55,744 nucleotides of DNA. Source: Bacillota bacterium. Lineage in GTDB: Bacteria > Bacillota > Clostridia > Peptostreptococcales > Anaerovoracaceae. Shown in pieces: positions 25,881-34,387 of the stretch; within the stretch, counting starts at the first letter, position 1; each line of letters starts with the position of its first letter. The DNA is taken from positions 1-55,744 of the forward strand of contig JAGAHX010000069.1 in assembly GCA_017626845.1 (NCBI GenBank). Direction: 5' to 3'. The notes under the pieces are model-generated. The model had not been told where the DNA came from. It did not search any database and worked only from the letters and a program-made list of their open reading frames with translations. The position numbers and the translations under genes are program-made.

Positions 25881-25936
25881 ACTCTCAGAAACGCGCGTGT
25901 ATGGTATCATTTTTATAAGGCATTTAGACTCAATGG

Positions 25937-25980
25937 GACGGCAGCACAGGCGGATGCTTCTGTGTTGCCGTCTGTTTTTT
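25937..25980 (+). terminator. Terminator in the leader of the VOC-M20-YfcC operon
   Basis: GACGGCAGCACAG (25937-25949) pairs with CTGTGTTGCCGTC (25960-25972) with one wobble pair, followed by TGTTTTTT. It ends only three bases before the AAGGAGG of the first gene. It is either a read-through terminator for a short leader RNA or an attenuator of the operon. Confidence 0.75.
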
Positions 25981-25994
25981 ACAAGGAGGTAATC

Positions 25995-26780
25995 ATGTAC
26001 ATCGCAAATGCAGGTCTGTTCGTCAAAGATCTGGAAGGCGCCAGAAAGTTCTTCGAGGACTATTTCGGCGCCAAGCTCGCCTTCGAATACAACGAAGAAG
26101 AGAACAAGTATTATTCCTACATCATGGATCTGGGCGACGGCGCCCGGATCGAACTGATGACCAAGCCGGAGATCGTCGACACGCCGAAGGACCCAAACCG
26201 CACCGGTTTCGCTCACGTAGCCATCCGCGTTCCCTCCAGAGAAAAGCTGAACGAGGTCATCGACCGTTTCCACGAAAACGGCTATCACTTCTTCTACGAA
26301 CCCTCCTCCAGAGAAGGCAACGGGGAATGCCGCGTTGTTACCTTCGAAGACATCGTTCTGGAAGTCAGCTATAAAGATACCGAACCCGCCCTCCGCATGG
26401 CGAACGTCGGCATCTTCGTCAAGGACCTGGAAGGCGCCAGAAAGTTCTTCGAAGATTACTTCGGCGCAACGCTGGCCTTCGAATACAACGAAGAGGACAA
26501 CAAGTATTACTCCTACATCATGAACGTCGGCGACGGCGCCAAGCTGGAGCTGATGACCAAGCCCGAGATCGTGGACCAGCCCAAGGAATGGAACCGCACC
26601 GGTATCGCACACATGGCGATCCGCGTAGACAGCAGAGAAAAGCTGAACGAGGTCATCCGCCGCTTCCACGAAAACGGCTATCACTTCTTCTACGAGCCCA
26701 AGGGTAACGAAGGAAGAGAATGCCGCGTGGTCACTTTCGAAGACAATATCCTGGAAGTTGCTGTCGAAGCAGGCATGTAG
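25995..26780 (+). CDS. Tandem-duplicated VOC (glyoxalase/dioxygenase fold) protein
   Basis: A 261-residue protein made of two near-identical VOC modules, residues 1-125 and about 133-256. Each starts with (I/M)AN(A/V)G(L/I)FVKDLEGARKFF and contains LAFEYNEE, NRTG(F/I)AH and VVTFED. The His in AHVAIRV/AHMAIRV and the Glu near each module end are typical VOC metal ligands. Roughly four fifths of residues match between modules. The enzyme activity is unknown: glyoxalase, isomerase and bleomycin-resistance-like roles all use this fold. The start at 25995 follows AAGGAGG. It leads an operon with an M20 hydrolase and a YfcC carrier. Confidence 0.85.
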   Translation: MYIANAGLFVKDLEGARKFFEDYFGAKLAFEYNEEENKYYSYIMDLGDGARIELMTKPEIVDTPKDPNRTGFAHVAIRVPSREKLNEVIDRFHENGYHFFYEPSSREGNGECRVVTFEDIVLEVSYKDTEPALRMANVGIFVKDLEGARKFFEDYFGATLAFEYNEEDNKYYSYIMNVGDGAKLELMTKPEIVDQPKEWNRTGIAHMAIRVDSREKLNEVIRRFHENGYHFFYEPKGNEGRECRVVTFEDNILEVAVEAGM

Positions 26781-26801
26781 CCCGCGCGGAAGGGATTTGG
26801 C

Positions 26802-28004
26802 ATGAAAGAAAAACAACGGATCGATGAGATCGTTGCGCAGCTGGCACCGGAGCTGAAGGAGCTGGCTCACTTCATCCACGACAACCCGGAGCTCTCCATG
26901 CAGGAGTTCAAAGCCTACGAAAAGCAGGTGGAGCTCTTTAAGAAGCACGGCTGGGAAGTGGAAGAGGAGTTCGACGCCTTCGACACCGGATACCGCGCGG
27001 TCTACCGCAGCGGCAAACCCGGCCCGAAGATCGCCATGTGTTCCGAATATGACGCCCTGCCCGGCATGGGCAAGGACGGCGGACCCGGCCATGCCTGCGG
27101 TCACAACATCATCGCCATGATCGGCGTAGGCGCCGGCCTCGCCATGGCGCCCTTCGCGGACAAGTATGGCGGCGAGATCTACGTCTACGGCACCCCGGGC
27201 GAGGAATGGGCAGGCAGAAAAGTCTACTACGCCAGAGACGGCAAGTTCGACGACATGGACGTCGTGATGATGGCCCATCCCTCCTGCACTGCCACGGACT
27301 CCTGGAACTCCTGCGCCCTCTACACCATCCATATCGACTTCTACGGCAAGAGCGCCCATGCAGGCGCGGCGCCGCATGAAGGGGTCAACGCACTGGACGC
27401 CATCGAGCTTACCCACGTAGCCATCGGCTTCCTGCGCCAGCAGACGAAGGACGATGCCCGGATCTCCTATCACATCCGGGACGGCGGCAAGACCCCCGGC
27501 ATCATCCACGAGCACACCGGCGGCGAGATCTTTGTAAGAGCGAACCGCAAAAAGTACGCGGAAGAGCTGGTGGAGAAGATCAAGAACATCTGCGCGGGGG
27601 AAGCCCTGGCGACCGGCTGCCGGCTGGAGCTGGAAGTCGGAAACGGCGCCTATATGGACACGTTCTCCAATCAGGTGCTTTCCAGACGGGCCACGAGCTA
27701 TGTGGAAGAGCAGGGCATCCCCTGTTACTGGTTCAACGGCAAGAACCACCCCGGCGCTTCGGACCTGGGCAACGTATCCTACCGGGTCCCCTGCATCCAG
27801 CTGCTCTGCAAGATCGCGGACAGCCCGGAGGGCGACCTGATGGGCATCCACACGCCCTACATGGAAGAAGCGGCCGGTTCGGATGAAGCCATGGAGACGG
27901 CACTGCTGTACATCAAGGCGTTCACCGCAACGGGCATCGACCTGATGACCGAACCCGAATTCCTCGCGGAGATCAAGGAGGAATTCACCCACGTAAACGA
28001 CTGA
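26802..28004 (+). CDS. M20 family metallo-amidohydrolase (AbgB/M20D-like), copy 1
   Basis: A 400-residue M20 zinc hydrolase. Metal-binding segments are YDALPGMGKDGGPGHACGHN, GTPGEEWAGRK (catalytic Glu pair), MMAHPS and the C-terminal GIHTPYMEEAAGSDEA. The dimerisation domain follows FYGKSAHAGAAPHEGVNALDA. This pattern fits the M20D branch that cleaves p-aminobenzoyl-glutamate, N-acyl amino acids or short peptides. Downstream is a YfcC carrier, so import followed by hydrolysis is likely. Copy 2 (32302-33483) is a diverged paralogue. Confidence 0.88.
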   Translation: MKEKQRIDEIVAQLAPELKELAHFIHDNPELSMQEFKAYEKQVELFKKHGWEVEEEFDAFDTGYRAVYRSGKPGPKIAMCSEYDALPGMGKDGGPGHACGHNIIAMIGVGAGLAMAPFADKYGGEIYVYGTPGEEWAGRKVYYARDGKFDDMDVVMMAHPSCTATDSWNSCALYTIHIDFYGKSAHAGAAPHEGVNALDAIELTHVAIGFLRQQTKDDARISYHIRDGGKTPGIIHEHTGGEIFVRANRKKYAEELVEKIKNICAGEALATGCRLELEVGNGAYMDTFSNQVLSRRATSYVEEQGIPCYWFNGKNHPGASDLGNVSYRVPCIQLLCKIADSPEGDLMGIHTPYMEEAAGSDEAMETALLYIKAFTATGIDLMTEPEFLAEIKEEFTHVND

Positions 28005-28086
28005 TCCTTTCGGTTGTATCCGGCTCTCCGGAGCCGTTCGCAATTATTTTCTATCTTATCGTCTTGTTTCTGGAAGGAGGTTCCCT

Positions 28087-29496
28087 ATGGACAATGCAGA
28101 AACAAAGAAGAAGAAGTTTGGTGTACCTCACATCTATACTCTTCTGACGATCGTCATCATTATATGCGCCATCCTGACGTATATCGTTCCGGCAGGTAAC
28201 TACGATACCTACGTGAACGACGACGGTCGTACTCTTGTCGACCCCGAGACATTCCACTATGTCGACAAGACACCGGTAACGCCGTTCGGTGTCGCGAAAG
28301 CGGTGTTCGACGGCATGTATGCAGTCGCCGACATCATATTCCTGGTGTTCATCATGGGCAGTTCCATCGCCGTCATGGTGTCCACTGGAGCCGTCCAGGC
28401 GCTGCTCGTCCGTATCGCCATGGCGATCAAGGGCAAGGAGAAATTAGTAATTCCTGTTCTGATGGCGTATTACTGCTTCCTGGGCTGCACCACCGGTGCT
28501 GCCGAAGGTCTGCTGGTATACATCCCCATCGTGCTCCCGCTGTGCCTGGCGCTGGGATTTGACTCCCTCACCGCGGCCGGCATCATCCTGATCGGCGCAG
28601 GCTCCGGTTTCATGGGCTCCATGATGAACCCCTACACCGAAGGCGTCGCCCAGGGCATCGCGGAACTGCCGCTGTTCTCCGGCGCAGGCTTCCGCAGCGT
28701 CATGCTGGCAGTCTTCTTCCTCATCTCCGTCTTCTTCATCTGGAGACACGCCTCCAAAGTCAAGGCGAATCCCCAGCTGTCCCCGGTCTACGAGATCGAC
28801 CAGGCAAGAGACGAGAAGATGAACTTCAACCTGGAAGAGAACCCGTTCGGCTTCCGTCAGGTCATGATCGTTCTGGGATTCCTCTTCTCCATCGTCATGC
28901 TGGTTTACGGCTCCATGAAGCTCAAATGGTGGTATGGTCAGTTCTGCGCTGACTTCTTCCTGATGAGCATCTGGGCAGCCGCCTGGGGCGGACTCACTCC
29001 CAGCCAGTGGGGCGAAAGAATGGCCAAGGGTATGGCAGACGTTGCCGTCGGCGCACTGGTCGTCGGTTTCGCACGCGGCATCCTGGTCGTCCTCACCGCA
29101 GGCAACATCATGCACACCCTGCTGCACGCCTGCGCAGGCGTTCTGGGTCACTTCCCCTCCGCCGTATCTGCCGGCGGCATGTACATCGTACAGTGCCTCA
29201 TGAACATCCTCGTTCCGTCCGGTTCCGGACAGGCAGCCGTTACCATGCCTCTGATGGCTCCGCTCGCCGACCTAGTGGGCGTCACCCGTCAGACCGCCTG
29301 CGTTGCCTTCCAGATCGGCGACGGCTTAACGAACGTCTTTACGCCGACTTCCGGCTACTTCATGGCGTTCCTCGGCCTGGCCAAGATTCCATGGGATAAG
29401 TGGATGAAGGCCTTCTGGCCCATCCTGCTCACCGAATTCCTGGCAGGTATGGCTATGGTCCTCATCGCTCATATGATCCACCTTGGACCCTTCTAA
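28087..29496 (+). CDS. YfcC family carrier, copy 1
   Basis: A 469-residue polytopic membrane protein with about twelve hydrophobic segments. The first is LLTIVIIICAILTYIVPAG, which carries the ILTYIVPAG motif of the YfcC/C4-dicarboxylate anaerobic carrier-like family. PSGSGQAAVTMPLMAPLADL in the last third is the second family landmark. Proposed cargoes are amino acids, peptides or dicarboxylates; specificity is not visible. GGAAGGAGG precedes the ATG. It is co-directional with the M20 gene 82 bases upstream. Confidence 0.88.
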   Translation: MDNAETKKKKFGVPHIYTLLTIVIIICAILTYIVPAGNYDTYVNDDGRTLVDPETFHYVDKTPVTPFGVAKAVFDGMYAVADIIFLVFIMGSSIAVMVSTGAVQALLVRIAMAIKGKEKLVIPVLMAYYCFLGCTTGAAEGLLVYIPIVLPLCLALGFDSLTAAGIILIGAGSGFMGSMMNPYTEGVAQGIAELPLFSGAGFRSVMLAVFFLISVFFIWRHASKVKANPQLSPVYEIDQARDEKMNFNLEENPFGFRQVMIVLGFLFSIVMLVYGSMKLKWWYGQFCADFFLMSIWAAAWGGLTPSQWGERMAKGMADVAVGALVVGFARGILVVLTAGNIMHTLLHACAGVLGHFPSAVSAGGMYIVQCLMNILVPSGSGQAAVTMPLMAPLADLVGVTRQTACVAFQIGDGLTNVFTPTSGYFMAFLGLAKIPWDKWMKAFWPILLTEFLAGMAMVLIAHMIHLGPF

Positions 29497-29499
29497 ACC

Positions 29500-29733
29500 A
29501 TGACTTATATCCTCGCGTTTCTGCCATCGATCCTGTCGGTCGCCGCGATCCTCATCGCGCTTGTGATGGGCGGCGTCGACCGCAACCAGCTGGTCCTCAG
29601 CATATTCGTATTCAGCGGGCTCGTCCTGCTGGCGAACCGGTATCTGGAAGGCTACCGCATGGTCAACCTGCCCCTGATGGGCGCCGCGATCGTGTTCTGT
29701 GCCCTCGGATTCCGCCGGAGATACAAGAAGTGA
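29500..29733 (+). CDS. Small membrane protein coupled to the YfcC carrier (77 residues)
   Basis: A short protein with three hydrophobic stretches (about 3-22, 31-45 and 57-70) and a basic tail RRRYKK. The start lies three bases after the YfcC stop with no independent ribosome site, so it would depend on translational coupling. It ends just before the operon terminator. No family was recognised. It may assist the carrier; small size and lack of a Shine-Dalgarno keep confidence moderate. Confidence 0.6.
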   Translation: MTYILAFLPSILSVAAILIALVMGGVDRNQLVLSIFVFSGLVLLANRYLEGYRMVNLPLMGAAIVFCALGFRRRYKK

Positions 29734-29764
29734 CCGGCATACAGCAGACACACTGAAGATCCCA

Positions 29765-29798
29765 AACAGCCTCCCGTTCCTGCGGGAGGCTGTTTTTT
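29765..29798 (+). terminator. Terminator of the VOC-M20-YfcC operon
   Basis: AACAGCCTCCCG (29765-29776) pairs with CGGGAGGCTGTT (29783-29794), followed by a run of T. Confidence 0.92.
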
Positions 29799-29799
29799 G

Positions 29800-29840
29800 T
29801 GATTAGTTTGCGATGTGTTTTACGGATTTTTGCGAAATTG
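29800..29840 (+). promoter_or_regulatory. Operator-like repeats upstream of the second YfcC gene
   Basis: TGATTAGTTTGCGAT (29800-29814) is the exact reverse complement of the 15-mer at 25727-25741. GGATTTTTGCGAAATTG (29824-29840) is a related site. Both lie about 220-260 bases before the YfcC start. The remaining leader to 30058 is AT-rich and holds no gene. Confidence 0.5.
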
Positions 29841-30058
29841 TTTTTGGCTTTATGCAAATCGCTTGAATTTTAATGCACAAAACGCATCTTTTTTATAAAA
29901 TATTCATAATCATTACTATATCTGCGGACGTGTCGGCATCTTGGTAGGCTGTTATATAAAGCTCTGCATAGCAGGACCTTTCTGACGATCCTATGCTCCG
30001 CCGAATTCTCGGAATTATCTTCACTATCGTTCTATGTGTAAACAAGAAAGGAGTAACT

Positions 30059-31453
30059 ATGTCGGAACTTGAAAAGAAACGGAAGTTCTCGATGCCGAGC
30101 ACCCCGGTCCTTCTTTTCTGCATCATCGTTGTCATCATGATCTTGACGTACATCGTTCCTGCAGGAACCTATGACCGTGTTCTGGATGAAGCCAGCGGCA
30201 ACACCGTAGTCGATCCGAACAGCTTCCAGTATGTCGAACAGTCCCCCGTTAATCCGTGGAAGATGTTCGTCTCCATCCCCGAAGCTTTCGTCGCTGTCAG
30301 CAACATCATCTTCCTGATCGCATTCGGCTTCTTCTGGGTCTACAGTGTCATGCAGAGCGGCGCACTGACCTCCGCGATCAACACCCTGCTCAACAGCAAG
30401 GCAAAAGACAGCAAACTCTTTATCCCCATCTGCATGCTCATCTTCGCCATCGCAGGTTCTACCTACGGTGAGCTGGAGACCGTATACGGCCTCGTACCCA
30501 TCTTCGTAGCACTGGCTATCGCTCTGGGATACGACGCTATCGTCGGTCTGTGCATGTGCTTCGTAGGCGTAGCTACCGGTTTCGCTTCCGCGACGACCAA
30601 CGCATTCACCATCGGTGTTGCACAGGCCATCGCAGAGCTGCCCATCTTCTCCGGCCTCGGCTATCGCTGGGTCATCTTCATCGTTCAGTATCTCGTTATG
30701 ACCGCTCTGGTCATGCGCTATGCGAGCAAGATCAAGAAGAATCCGGAACTGAGCTATGTTAAGGACTGCGACTTCTCCTCCTTCGAGCTGGAGAGAGTCG
30801 AAGAAGTCAACTTCACCGGCAAGCAGAAGTTCATCCTCATCTCCATGATCTTCACCGTTGCCACCATCGTTTACGGCTCCCTGAAGCTGGGCTTCTGGAT
30901 CAACGAAATGAGCGCCGTCTTCATCATCTCCGCTCTGTTCGTCTCCATCGTTGCCGGCTTCAAGCCCGAACAGATCAAGGAAAACCTCCTGACCGCATTC
31001 AAGGAAATGGCCATCGGTATGGTCGTTGTCGGTCTGGCTCGCGCTATCCTGATCAACATGCAGAACGGCGTCATCATCGACACCGTCGTACACGGCCTGG
31101 CTACCGCTACGGCAAGCCTCGGCAAGATGGGTTCCGCGATCGGCATGCTGGTTGCTCAGAACCTCATCAACTTCTTCATCCCCTCCGGTTCCGGACAGGC
31201 TACCGCTATCATGCCTATCATGGTTCCCCTGGGCGACCTGGCTGGTGTTTCCAGACAGATCACCGTACTTGCGTACCAGTTCGGTGACGGCTACTCCAAC
31301 ATGCTGTGGCCCACCTGCTCTGTTGCTACCATGTGCGGCATCGGCAAGATCCCCCTCGACAGATGGTATAAGTTCTTCCTGCCCGTTTACGGCGTTTGCT
31401 TCCTGGTGCAGGTCATCCTTATCGTCATCGCTGTTGCGATCGGATACGTCTAA
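30059..31453 (+). CDS. YfcC family carrier, copy 2
   Basis: A 464-residue paralogue of the carrier at 28087-29496. It has the same ILTYIVPAG motif in the first helix (IIVVIMILTYIVPAGTYDR) and PSGSGQATAIMPIMVPLGDLAG near the C-terminus. The start at 30059 is fixed by AAAGGAG; an in-frame extension to 29993 would add a hydrophobic leader with no ribosome site. A terminator follows directly, so it is mostly a single-gene transcript. The downstream orphan and M20 genes may be read-through partners. Confidence 0.88.
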   Translation: MSELEKKRKFSMPSTPVLLFCIIVVIMILTYIVPAGTYDRVLDEASGNTVVDPNSFQYVEQSPVNPWKMFVSIPEAFVAVSNIIFLIAFGFFWVYSVMQSGALTSAINTLLNSKAKDSKLFIPICMLIFAIAGSTYGELETVYGLVPIFVALAIALGYDAIVGLCMCFVGVATGFASATTNAFTIGVAQAIAELPIFSGLGYRWVIFIVQYLVMTALVMRYASKIKKNPELSYVKDCDFSSFELERVEEVNFTGKQKFILISMIFTVATIVYGSLKLGFWINEMSAVFIISALFVSIVAGFKPEQIKENLLTAFKEMAIGMVVVGLARAILINMQNGVIIDTVVHGLATATASLGKMGSAIGMLVAQNLINFFIPSGSGQATAIMPIMVPLGDLAGVSRQITVLAYQFGDGYSNMLWPTCSVATMCGIGKIPLDRWYKFFLPVYGVCFLVQVILIVIAVAIGYV

Positions 31454-31466
31454 ACTTTGCAGTATA

Positions 31467-31497
31467 GGGGCTGCGCATTATGCGCAGTCCCTTTTTC
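31467..31497 (+). terminator. Terminator after the second YfcC gene
   Basis: GGGGCTGCGCA and TGCGCAGTCCC pair around TTA and are followed by TTTTT. Confidence 0.88.
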
Positions 31498-31511
31498 TAT
31501 CGGCGGAAAGT

Positions 31512-32297
31512 ATGTCTATATTAAAAAAGACGGATTACGAAAAAAAATCCACACGGGAGCGCTACCGGATCGAGCGCAGCGAGCTGTATTTTAAAAAGAG
31601 CAGCGGCAATACGCCCTACATCCTGTTCGCTTTCGCGATTATCGTCGGCATCTACGCCTATTTCGGCGGAGGACCGCTGCACTTCGTGGCAGCGCTGTTT
31701 TTCACGGGGCTGGGCATCTGGCAGTTCTTCTACGTGAAGCAGGCTGCCGTAACGCCTCCGGAAGTGGATGCGCGGATGCGGTGGATCAACGACAACCTCG
31801 ATCTGGAGACCGATGCGTTAAATACCAGCGACATGGACTACGATGCCTTCATGGCAGCGGAAAAGATCTCTGTCTACGGATATACCGCCCTTCCCGTTCA
31901 GGAGGAAGAGGCGATCCTCCGGGCCGACAGCAGCGATGATGTGGGGAGATCTTCCCACATGCAGTTCACCTGCTTTATTCTCGGAGAGGACCGTTTAGAG
32001 GCTTACAGCACGGTCCGGACGATGTTCGGCGAGGAAAAGAAGACACCGCTGAAGGAGTCCACCATCATGGAATGGCCCTACACCCAGCTCCGGGAGATCA
32101 GCTTCGAACGCCTTGCTGCGGACTGTGCCGTCGAAGCCGGCAGCGAAAAAACAGAGATCCGGAAATTCCCCGTCATCTCGATCCGCAGCACCAATAAAAG
32201 AGAAAACCGGACCTACGCGATCTGCGAGGACTGCCGCGGCGATGCGGCGGATCTCCTGGCCCGCGTAAGGGAGAAAATAGAGCAAGAAAAGGAGTGA
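31512..32297 (+). CDS. Orphan two-helix membrane protein (261 residues)
   Basis: The protein has a basic N-terminus (MSILKKTDYEKKSTRERYR), two close hydrophobic segments (about residues 36-52 and 56-73), and then a soluble domain of about 185 residues rich in acidic and polar residues. No family was recognised. The start at 31512 is the first ATG after the YfcC terminator; a longer frame back to 31152 is an out-of-frame shadow of YfcC. The stop is four bases before the second M20 gene, so they share a transcript. The soluble domain may be a PH-like or signalling module, but nothing in the sequence proves this. Confidence 0.72.
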   Translation: MSILKKTDYEKKSTRERYRIERSELYFKKSSGNTPYILFAFAIIVGIYAYFGGGPLHFVAALFFTGLGIWQFFYVKQAAVTPPEVDARMRWINDNLDLETDALNTSDMDYDAFMAAEKISVYGYTALPVQEEEAILRADSSDDVGRSSHMQFTCFILGEDRLEAYSTVRTMFGEEKKTPLKESTIMEWPYTQLREISFERLAADCAVEAGSEKTEIRKFPVISIRSTNKRENRTYAICEDCRGDAADLLARVREKIEQEKE

Positions 32298-32301
32298 CCC
32301 T

Positions 32302-33483
32302 ATGAAGAGCATACAAGAGCGCGTGGAAGCCATCGCCCCTGAGATCCGGGCGCTGGGCCACGAGATCCACGAAGACCCGGAACTGGGCATGCAGGAATTC
32401 CATGCGGTCGCCCTGCTTACGGAAGCCCTGGAAAAGCACGGCTTTGCCATCGAGCGGAACGTCTGCGGCCTCGAGACCGCGTTCATCGCAAGCTATAAGG
32501 GCGCAAAGGAAGGCCCCGTCATCGGCTTCCTGGCGGAATACGACGCCTTAAACGGCCTCGGCCATGCCTGCGGTCATAATCTGATCGGGTCACTGGCGGT
32601 GTGCAACGCCATCGCCTTAAAAGACGCCATCGATGAATACGGCGGTGAGGTAAGAGTCATCGGCGCGCCGGCGGAAGAGACCCTGGGCGGCAAGGTGAAC
32701 CTGGCAGCAGCCGGACGCTACGACGACCTGTCGGTGGCCATGATGGCCCACCCCTTCGGCAGGCACGCGGCCAGCGGCTCCATGAACGCCATCGACTCCC
32801 AGCGCTTCGAATTTTTCGGCAAGAGCGCCCATGCGGCAGGAGCGCCCCACGAAGGCATCAACGCCCTCAACGGCGTGCTGAAGACCTTCGATCTGATCGA
32901 TGCGCTGCGCCAGCACATTACGCCGGACGCCAGAGTCTCCGGGGTCATCAAGGACGGCGGCAAGGCCGCCAACATCGTGCCGGACTACGCCATGGCAGAG
33001 TTCTATATCCGGGCCAACACCTCGGCCTACCTGATCGGCTTCTCCGAAAAGGTGAAGAACTGCGCAAGAGCGGCTTCCCTTGCCACCGGCGCGCGGCTGG
33101 AGATCACCAACTTCGAGGGCTGGTACGACGATCTGCACACGAACGTTACCCTGTCCGACCGGGCGGTGCAGCACACGAAGGAATTCGGTGTGACCCAGGA
33201 CATGGAGCGCTACGACAGCACCGCGTCATCCGACATCGGCAACGTAAGCTACCGCTGCCCGACCATCCACCAGTGGTTCGACGTTACCGGAGACCCGGAG
33301 ATCGGCATCCACACCGAAGGCCTGCGGGCCGGCGCCGATTCCGATTACGGCTACGAGCAGATGTTTATCGTCTCCAAGGCCTTCGTAAAGACTGCGGAGG
33401 ACGTTTTAACCGATCCGGAATTCCTGACCGCTATCCGCAAGGAGTTCGAGGAGACCACGGCGGACGTAAGAAACAACAAATAA
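32302..33483 (+). CDS. M20 family metallo-amidohydrolase, copy 2
   Basis: A 393-residue M20 hydrolase. Landmarks are LAEYDALNGLGHACGHNLIG, APAEETLGGKVN (catalytic Glu), MMAHPFGRHAA, and FFGKSAHAAGAPHEGINALNG for the lid domain. AAGGAG lies before the ATG. It is clearly related to copy 1 but diverged, so the duplication is old. Likely substrates are N-acyl amino acids, aminobenzoyl-glutamate or short peptides. It lies downstream of a YfcC carrier, repeating the transporter/hydrolase pairing. Confidence 0.88.
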   Translation: MKSIQERVEAIAPEIRALGHEIHEDPELGMQEFHAVALLTEALEKHGFAIERNVCGLETAFIASYKGAKEGPVIGFLAEYDALNGLGHACGHNLIGSLAVCNAIALKDAIDEYGGEVRVIGAPAEETLGGKVNLAAAGRYDDLSVAMMAHPFGRHAASGSMNAIDSQRFEFFGKSAHAAGAPHEGINALNGVLKTFDLIDALRQHITPDARVSGVIKDGGKAANIVPDYAMAEFYIRANTSAYLIGFSEKVKNCARAASLATGARLEITNFEGWYDDLHTNVTLSDRAVQHTKEFGVTQDMERYDSTASSDIGNVSYRCPTIHQWFDVTGDPEIGIHTEGLRAGADSDYGYEQMFIVSKAFVKTAEDVLTDPEFLTAIRKEFEETTADVRNNK

Positions 33484-33484
33484 T

Positions 33485-33512
33485 CGGGGACGGTTCTTTG
33501 TCCCACTAAAGC
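33485..33512. repeat. CGGGGACGGTTCT repeat, copy 2
   Basis: A 28-base unit starting CGGGGACGGTTCTTTGTC begins two bases after the M20 stop codon. It matches the reverse complement of 42253-42280 at 26 of 28 positions. GGGAC and GTCCC inside it can pair. Confidence 0.8.
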
Positions 33513-33513
33513 A

Positions 33514-33541
33514 AAACCCCCGGAACGCATTCCGGGGGTTT
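33514..33541. terminator. Bidirectional terminator between M20 and SDR genes
   Basis: AAACCCCCGGAA (33514-33525) and TTCCGGGGGTTT (33530-33541) form a 12-base stem. T-rich tails are present on both strands, serving the convergent M20 and SDR genes. Confidence 0.88.
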
Positions 33542-33581
33542 CGCTATTCTTACCCAAATTGCCGTTGGATATTTCCCTTGT

Positions 33582-34367
33582 TTAGCCCTGATCCAGGGTC
33601 TTGCCGCCGTCGCACAGCCAGTTGGAGCCGTTTACGAAGGAGGCGTCGTCGGAGCACAAGAATACGGCGACGTTGGCCATTTCCATGGGTTCCGCCGTGC
33701 GGCCGATGTTGCCCACGTGGACGTTGTCCCAGCCGCTTCCGCGGCCTTCGCCTTCCGCATACTGTCCTACGATGCGGCGGAACATGCCGGTGTTGACCCA
33801 GCCCGGGGAGATGGCGTTGCAGCGGATGCCCAGCTTGGCATTCTCGTTGGCAACGTTCTTGGTCATCTGGATAACGGCAGCCTTGGAAGCGCCGTAGGCG
33901 ATCTCGCCTTCATAACCGTACATGCCGGAAACGGAGCCTAAGTTGACGATGGCGCCGCTCTTCTGCGCCTGCATGACGGGCAGAACGTGCTTCATCATGA
34001 GGAAGGTGCCTAAGATGTTGATGGCGAAGACCTTCTTCGCGCCTTCGGTGCTGTAGACTTCGGTGCGGCTGTCGTTGGGGCCTTCGATGCCCGCTACATT
34101 GCACAGGAAGTCGATGCGGCCGAACTTGTCCATGATCTGTTGGACGGCAGCCTTTACGCTGTCTTCGTCGGAGATGTCGACCTTGACGCACAGCGCTCTG
34201 TCTGCGCCAAGACCCAGATCGTCCGCCGTCTTCTGCGCCAGATCTTCGCGGATGTCCAGCAATGCGGCGCAGGCGCCGTTATCGGTGAACTTCTTGACCA
34301 TGGCACCTGCCATTTCGCCCCCTGCACCGGTGACGACGGCAACTTTGCCGGTGAAATCGTACATCAT
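33582..34367 (-). CDS. Short-chain dehydrogenase/reductase in the glycyl-radical operon
   Basis: A 261-residue classical SDR. The cofactor motif is VAVVTGAGGEMAGA, followed by the NVAG motif (LCNVAGIEGP), active Ser in GSVSGMYGY, and YGASK with Tyr and Lys. The C-terminal region ends SNWLCDGGKTLDQG as in many glucose- or hydroxyacid-type SDRs. Starting at 34367 gives good spacing from AAAGGA; upstream ATG at 34376 lacks space for a ribosome site. It lies 20 bases after the activase gene, so it may reduce a carbonyl product, or supply the substrate, of the radical enzyme. Confidence 0.87.
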   Translation of the reverse strand: MMYDFTGKVAVVTGAGGEMAGAMVKKFTDNGACAALLDIREDLAQKTADDLGLGADRALCVKVDISDEDSVKAAVQQIMDKFGRIDFLCNVAGIEGPNDSRTEVYSTEGAKKVFAINILGTFLMMKHVLPVMQAQKSGAIVNLGSVSGMYGYEGEIAYGASKAAVIQMTKNVANENAKLGIRCNAISPGWVNTGMFRRIVGQYAEGEGRGSGWDNVHVGNIGRTAEPMEMANVAVFLCSDDASFVNGSNWLCDGGKTLDQG

Positions 34368-34387
34368 AACTATCATTCCTTTCTTTC

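Noticed and set aside
25878..28043. 721-codon minus-strand ORF across the VOC and M20 genes
   Set aside because: It is a long antisense frame produced by codon bias in GC-rich genes. The plus strand carries two recognisable proteins with ribosome sites.
29841..29862. Sigma-54-type -24/-12 promoter before the second YfcC gene
   Set aside because: The GG and GC doublets are too close together for a sigma-54 promoter.
31152..31511. N-terminal extension of the 261-residue orphan protein into the YfcC gene
   Set aside because: It overlaps the carrier gene in another frame and crosses a terminator. The ATG at 31512 gives a sensible protein.
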